Origin: Bacteroidota bacterium
GTDB taxonomy: Bacteria > Bacteroidota > Bacteroidia > NS11-12g > UBA9320
NCBI GenBank assembly: GCA_947499775.1
Contig: CANMPY010000004.1
Coordinates: 1-25,154 of the forward strand
DNA: 25,154 nt
Reading direction: 5' to 3'
Part shown: in pieces, positions 22,635-25,154 of the stretch
Position numbering within the stretch: the first letter of the stretch is position 1
Layout: each line of letters starts with the position of its first letter
Notes under the pieces: generated by a model
Databases searched by the model: none
The model's input: the letters and a program-made list of their open reading frames with translations, nothing else
What the model was told of the DNA's origin: nothing
Position numbers and translations under genes: made by a program

Positions 22635-23507
22635 ATGAAATCATTTCGGAAATGCCTCCTCATTTTTATTGTGTCAATGTGTTGTACAATTGGGTATGCC
22701 CAATCCCTTTTTAAAACAGGTGCTTATCAAATTGGATTTGGTGCAAGTACATTATTAGGCGATTTAGGTGGCTCTTTGGGTGCGGGCTCCATAAATAGTA
22801 TTAAGGATTTTGATGACGAAACCGTTGGCTATAATTTAAGCATTGCTTCTGATTGGGGTTTTTCGAAACGCGTTGAATTAAGAACCAATTTTAATTACGT
22901 TTCGTTAAATGCCAATGATAAATACAGTGAAGAATTGTCGAGAAAATTGAGAAATCTATCTGTAAAAACAAATGTTTTAGAGCTTGTTCCGTCTATTAAA
23001 ATTAATTTTTTAACACATCCAAGGCAATCGACCAAAATTTCTCACAAAAAAAAATTAAGTCAAATATATACTTGCCTAGGAATAGGGTTTATTTATTATA
23101 ATCCCAAAGCCAAATATAATGGGAAGTCTTATTCGCTTAAAAGTTTAAAAACTGAAGGACAAGGACTTGAAGGTGGGGCTAAGCCATATTCAGGCTTTTC
23201 ATATATTATTCCTATTACTATAGGATTCCATAATGAAATTAAAAAAGGAACCTTTTTGTTTTATGAGTTTACATTGCGCAAATCGTTTACCGACTATTTA
23301 GACGATGTAAGCACGGTGTATTACGATAATGATAAATTAGCAGCTTCAAAAGGAAATGTAGCTGCTGAATTGGCCGATAGAAATTTAGGATTACAAAATA
23401 ATAAACAAGGTGTGAAAAGAGGAAATTCTGAAAATAAAGATAACTATTTCACCTTTAACTTTGGGTACAAAAGGGCGTTATTGAAATACAATGCGCGACG
23501 TAATTAA
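22635..23507 (+). CDS. Outer-membrane beta-barrel protein, DUF6089/PorG-like
   Basis: This 290-residue protein has a signal peptide (1-22, ending GYAQ) and alternating strands of an eight-strand-type barrel. Marks that fit the DUF6089/PorG group are an early GDLGG turn (42-46), RNLSVKTNVLELVPSIKINF (106-125), LGIGFIYYNPKA, LKTEGQG (171-177) and TDYLDDVSTVYYD (219-231). PorG is an outer-membrane part of the type IX secretion machine in Porphyromonas. Many paralogues in the phylum have unknown tasks. The window also encodes a T9SS cargo, but the two are far apart and separately transcribed. It ends 6 nt from the convergent transporter gene. The barrel assignment is firm and the T9SS role is only suggested. 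Confidence 0.7.
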   Translation: MKSFRKCLLIFIVSMCCTIGYAQSLFKTGAYQIGFGASTLLGDLGGSLGAGSINSIKDFDDETVGYNLSIASDWGFSKRVELRTNFNYVSLNANDKYSEELSRKLRNLSVKTNVLELVPSIKINFLTHPRQSTKISHKKKLSQIYTCLGIGFIYYNPKAKYNGKSYSLKSLKTEGQGLEGGAKPYSGFSYIIPITIGFHNEIKKGTFLFYEFTLRKSFTDYLDDVSTVYYDNDKLAASKGNVAAELADRNLGLQNNKQGVKRGNSENKDNYFTFNFGYKRALLKYNARRN

Positions 23508-23513
23508 TGAAGT

Positions 23514-24194
23514 TTAAACGCCCATGGCTTTGGCAATTGCATAAGCCGCACTTGCTGCTAATGCACCTATCAAAAGTACTTTTAGGGCACCAGAAAATAG
23601 GGGTTGTCCTGTAACTTTACTCTTAAATATACCAAAAATGAAAAGAGCGATGAGCGTAAGAATTGCTGAAAATTTTAGTCCTATTTCTGAACTTTCGGTA
23701 AAAATGTAAGGCAGCATAGGAATAGTGCCCCCAATAATATATGCAGTGGCAATGGTTAACCCACTTTTCCATGGCCGGTTAGGGTCAGGGGTGTTCAAAT
23801 CCAATTCGAATCGCATCATAAACTGCACCCATTTGTCTTTGTCTTTAGACATTTCTTCGGCAATTTCATTTTGTAAGTGTTCGCTTAACCCATATTCTTT
23901 AAACACATCTCTTACTTCCTGTTTTTCTTTGTCAGGAAAAAGTTCTACCTCCTCGTACTCCCTTTTTAATTCAGAATTGTAGTGATTTACTTGTGCCATA
24001 CCTGCCAAGTATCCACCAAGGCCCATTGCAATACTTCCTGCAATTATTTCGGCTACTCCTGCTGTAAGAATAATACTCGATGAGGCTACCGCGCCACTTA
24101 ATCCTGCAGCTAAGGCAAAAGGAACGGTTAATCCGTCACTCATACCTATAACCATATCTTGTATGGATTGTGATCCTTGTGAATGATTTTCCAT
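23514..24194 (-). CDS. VIT1/CCC1 family iron/manganese transporter
   Basis: This 226-residue inner-membrane protein has the family layout: the N-terminal signature VIGMSDGLTVPFALAAGLSG, a second helix with AEIIAGSIAMGLGGYLA, a cytosolic acidic helical domain (about 72-130, rich in Glu, for example REYEEVELF and QNEIAEEMSKDKDKW) and three C-terminal helices starting at LTIATAYIIGGTIPMLPY. Yeast CCC1 and plant VIT1 move Fe2+ or Mn2+ out of the cytosol, and the acidic domain binds the metal before transport. A role in metal detoxification is expected. It lies 36 nt after the GT2 gene on the same strand, so the two may be co-transcribed, although no shared function is known. Confidence 0.9.
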   Translation of the reverse strand: MENHSQGSQSIQDMVIGMSDGLTVPFALAAGLSGAVASSSIILTAGVAEIIAGSIAMGLGGYLAGMAQVNHYNSELKREYEEVELFPDKEKQEVRDVFKEYGLSEHLQNEIAEEMSKDKDKWVQFMMRFELDLNTPDPNRPWKSGLTIATAYIIGGTIPMLPYIFTESSEIGLKFSAILTLIALFIFGIFKSKVTGQPLFSGALKVLLIGALAASAAYAIAKAMGV

Positions 24195-24230
24195 GACTAA
24201 ATAATTGTTTTTTATACTCGAATTATAGGA

Positions 24231-24980
24231 TTATTTTTTTGTTCTAAATATTTTAAAGTTTCCAATACCCCATTTCTGTAACCTATATTGGATGGAAACC
24301 CATAAAACCCCTAATCCATAAATCGAACTTCGTTTGAAATTGATTGAAGAAGCCTCCTCAAAATATTTTGTTGGGCACGTTATTTCGCCAATTTCAAAGC
24401 CGGCCATAAAAATTTGAGCTGTCATTTGGTTATCAAAAATAAAATCATCCGAATTGGCTTCAATATCTATTTTACTGAAAATTTCCTTGCTAAATGCCCT
24501 GTATCCGGTATGGTATTCTGATAATTTTTGATTGATTAGCACATTTTGAAACAGAGTAAGGCAGCGGTTAGCAATATATTTGTAAATAGGCATTCCTCCT
24601 TTTAAAGCGCCTTTTCCCAATATACGCGAACCATAAACTGCTGGATATAAATCTTCGGCAATAATTCCTGCAATTGGGGCAATTAGTTTTGGGGTGTATT
24701 GATAATCGGGGTGAAGCATTATTATTATATCGGCTCCAAGTTCTAAGGCTTTAGTATAACACGATTTTTGATTGCCACCATACCCTCTGTTTTTCTCATG
24801 CTTAATCACATGTTTTATCCCTATGGAACGCGCTGTGTCAACAGTAGAATCCTTGCTTGCATCATCTACCAATACCACTTCATCTACGATATCGAAAGGA
24901 ATTTCGTCATAGGTTTTTTTAAGTGTAAGCGCAGCGTTGTAGGCTGGCAATACCACCACAACTTTCTTCCCATTAATCAT
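24231..24980 (-). CDS. Glycosyltransferase family 2 (DPM1-like)
   Basis: This 249-residue protein has the GT-A fold: VVVVLPAYNAALTL (7-20), EVVLVDDASKDST (34-46), the nucleotide-binding GYGGNQKSCYTKALELGAD (66-84) and a MLHPDYQYTP motif (88-97) in place of the DxD-type metal site. A conserved TGYRAFSKEIF segment and a downstream FDNQMTAQIF stretch complete the acceptor half. No transmembrane helix is visible, unlike longer GT2 proteins with C-terminal anchors. It likely transfers a sugar from a nucleotide or to a polyprenyl carrier, and the acceptor is unknown. The MLHPD variant is common in one bacterial GT2 clade, so it is probably still active. Confidence 0.88.
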   Translation of the reverse strand: MINGKKVVVVLPAYNAALTLKKTYDEIPFDIVDEVVLVDDASKDSTVDTARSIGIKHVIKHEKNRGYGGNQKSCYTKALELGADIIIMLHPDYQYTPKLIAPIAGIIAEDLYPAVYGSRILGKGALKGGMPIYKYIANRCLTLFQNVLINQKLSEYHTGYRAFSKEIFSKIDIEANSDDFIFDNQMTAQIFMAGFEIGEITCPTKYFEEASSINFKRSSIYGLGVLWVSIQYRLQKWGIGNFKIFRTKK

Positions 24981-24984
24981 GGTG

Positions 24985-24992
24985 CAAAAATA
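24985..24992 (-). promoter_or_regulatory. Candidate -7 box of the glycosyltransferase gene
   Basis: TATTTTTG on the reverse strand (24992-24985) fits TAnnTTTG and ends 4 nt before the ATG at 24980, another leaderless geometry. No TTG is present at the -33 distance. Confidence 0.4.
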
Positions 24993-25031
24993 AGTTTTTT
25001 GAGTGTATGTGTTTAGCTAGGGATTAGAGGA

Positions 25032-25154
25032 GTGAAAAAATATTATTCCACTTCCTATTCAGAGATCTTGTTCTTGGCGTTTAATTTAGTTTTAACAATT
25101 TTAATGAGCGTTTTAATTGCCCAAGGCAGAAGTATATTCGAAAGGAGTAGGCCC
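25032..25154 (+). CDS. N-terminus of a membrane protein (runs off right edge)
   Basis: From a GTG at 25032 the frame is open for 41 codons to the window edge, beginning MKKYYSTSYSEILFLAFNLV (GTG read as Met) and continuing with a hydrophobic helix (LTILMSVLIAQG) and a basic stretch (RSIFERSR). An in-frame TAG at 25014 limits the start. GAGG two nucleotides before the GTG is a weak ribosome-binding match. The pattern suggests the first transmembrane helix of a polytopic protein. The family cannot be named from this fragment. It is divergent from the glycosyltransferase gene. Confidence 0.5.
   Translation, partial: MKKYYSTSYSEILFLAFNLVLTILMSVLIAQGRSIFERSRP

Overview
The window looks like a chromosomal segment of a free-living, AT-rich member of the Bacteroidota. 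Supporting signs are SusC-like/CarboxypepD-type TonB receptors, a large secreted protein with a type IX secretion (T9SS) C-terminal sorting domain, a PorG/DUF6089-like outer-membrane barrel, DUF3822 next to rsmD, and TAnnTTTG-type -7 boxes upstream of many genes. I see no rRNA, tRNA, CRISPR array, insertion sequence or prophage. The genus cannot be fixed from what is visible.

Layout. 1-1124 (-): N-terminal part of a TonB-dependent receptor that runs off the left edge. 1294-1709 (-): a decayed osmC gene. 1748-4693 (-): a tight paaN / DUF3822 / rsmD gene run. 4920-5055: a degenerate GGTTAAA tandem array and a strong terminator. 5071-7923 (-): fructose-1,6-bisphosphatase followed by a DEAD-box helicase with an RGD-rich tail and a DbpA-type RNA-binding domain. 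8254-10149 (+): ribE / rsmI / SRAP-domain gene, apparently read from one promoter that lies almost on the ribE start codon. 10166-13415 (-): a three-gene outer-membrane uptake locus made of a small His/Cys exported protein, a TonB receptor and a lipoprotein. 13779-14203 (+): two very small genes. 14388-18389 (+): a 1333-residue T9SS cargo protein. 18454-19933 (-): DUF1801, SRPBCC (AHSA1-like) and a DUF2200 remnant, a decaying accessory patch. 20024-20569 (+): a lipoprotein with a possible surface-export signal. 20640-23507: bacilliredoxin (-), S-adenosylhomocysteine hydrolase (+) and a PorG-like barrel (+). 23514-24980 (-): a VIT/CCC1-family metal transporter and a GT2 glycosyltransferase. 25032-25154 (+): the start of a membrane protein that leaves the right edge.

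How the parts fit together. Most genes are housekeeping: ribosome methylation (rsmD, rsmI), flavin synthesis, gluconeogenesis, the activated methyl cycle, thiol redox and abasic-site protection. The cell-surface part is typical of the phylum: TonB receptors with lipoprotein partners, a T9SS cargo and a probable T9SS-associated barrel. The least explained pieces are the 10166-13415 locus, the small genes at 13779-14203, the two lipoproteins, and the repeated pattern of promoter -7 boxes placed 3-7 nt before start codons, which suggests several leaderless or nearly leaderless mRNAs. Two pseudogenes (osmC, DUF2200) show ongoing gene loss.
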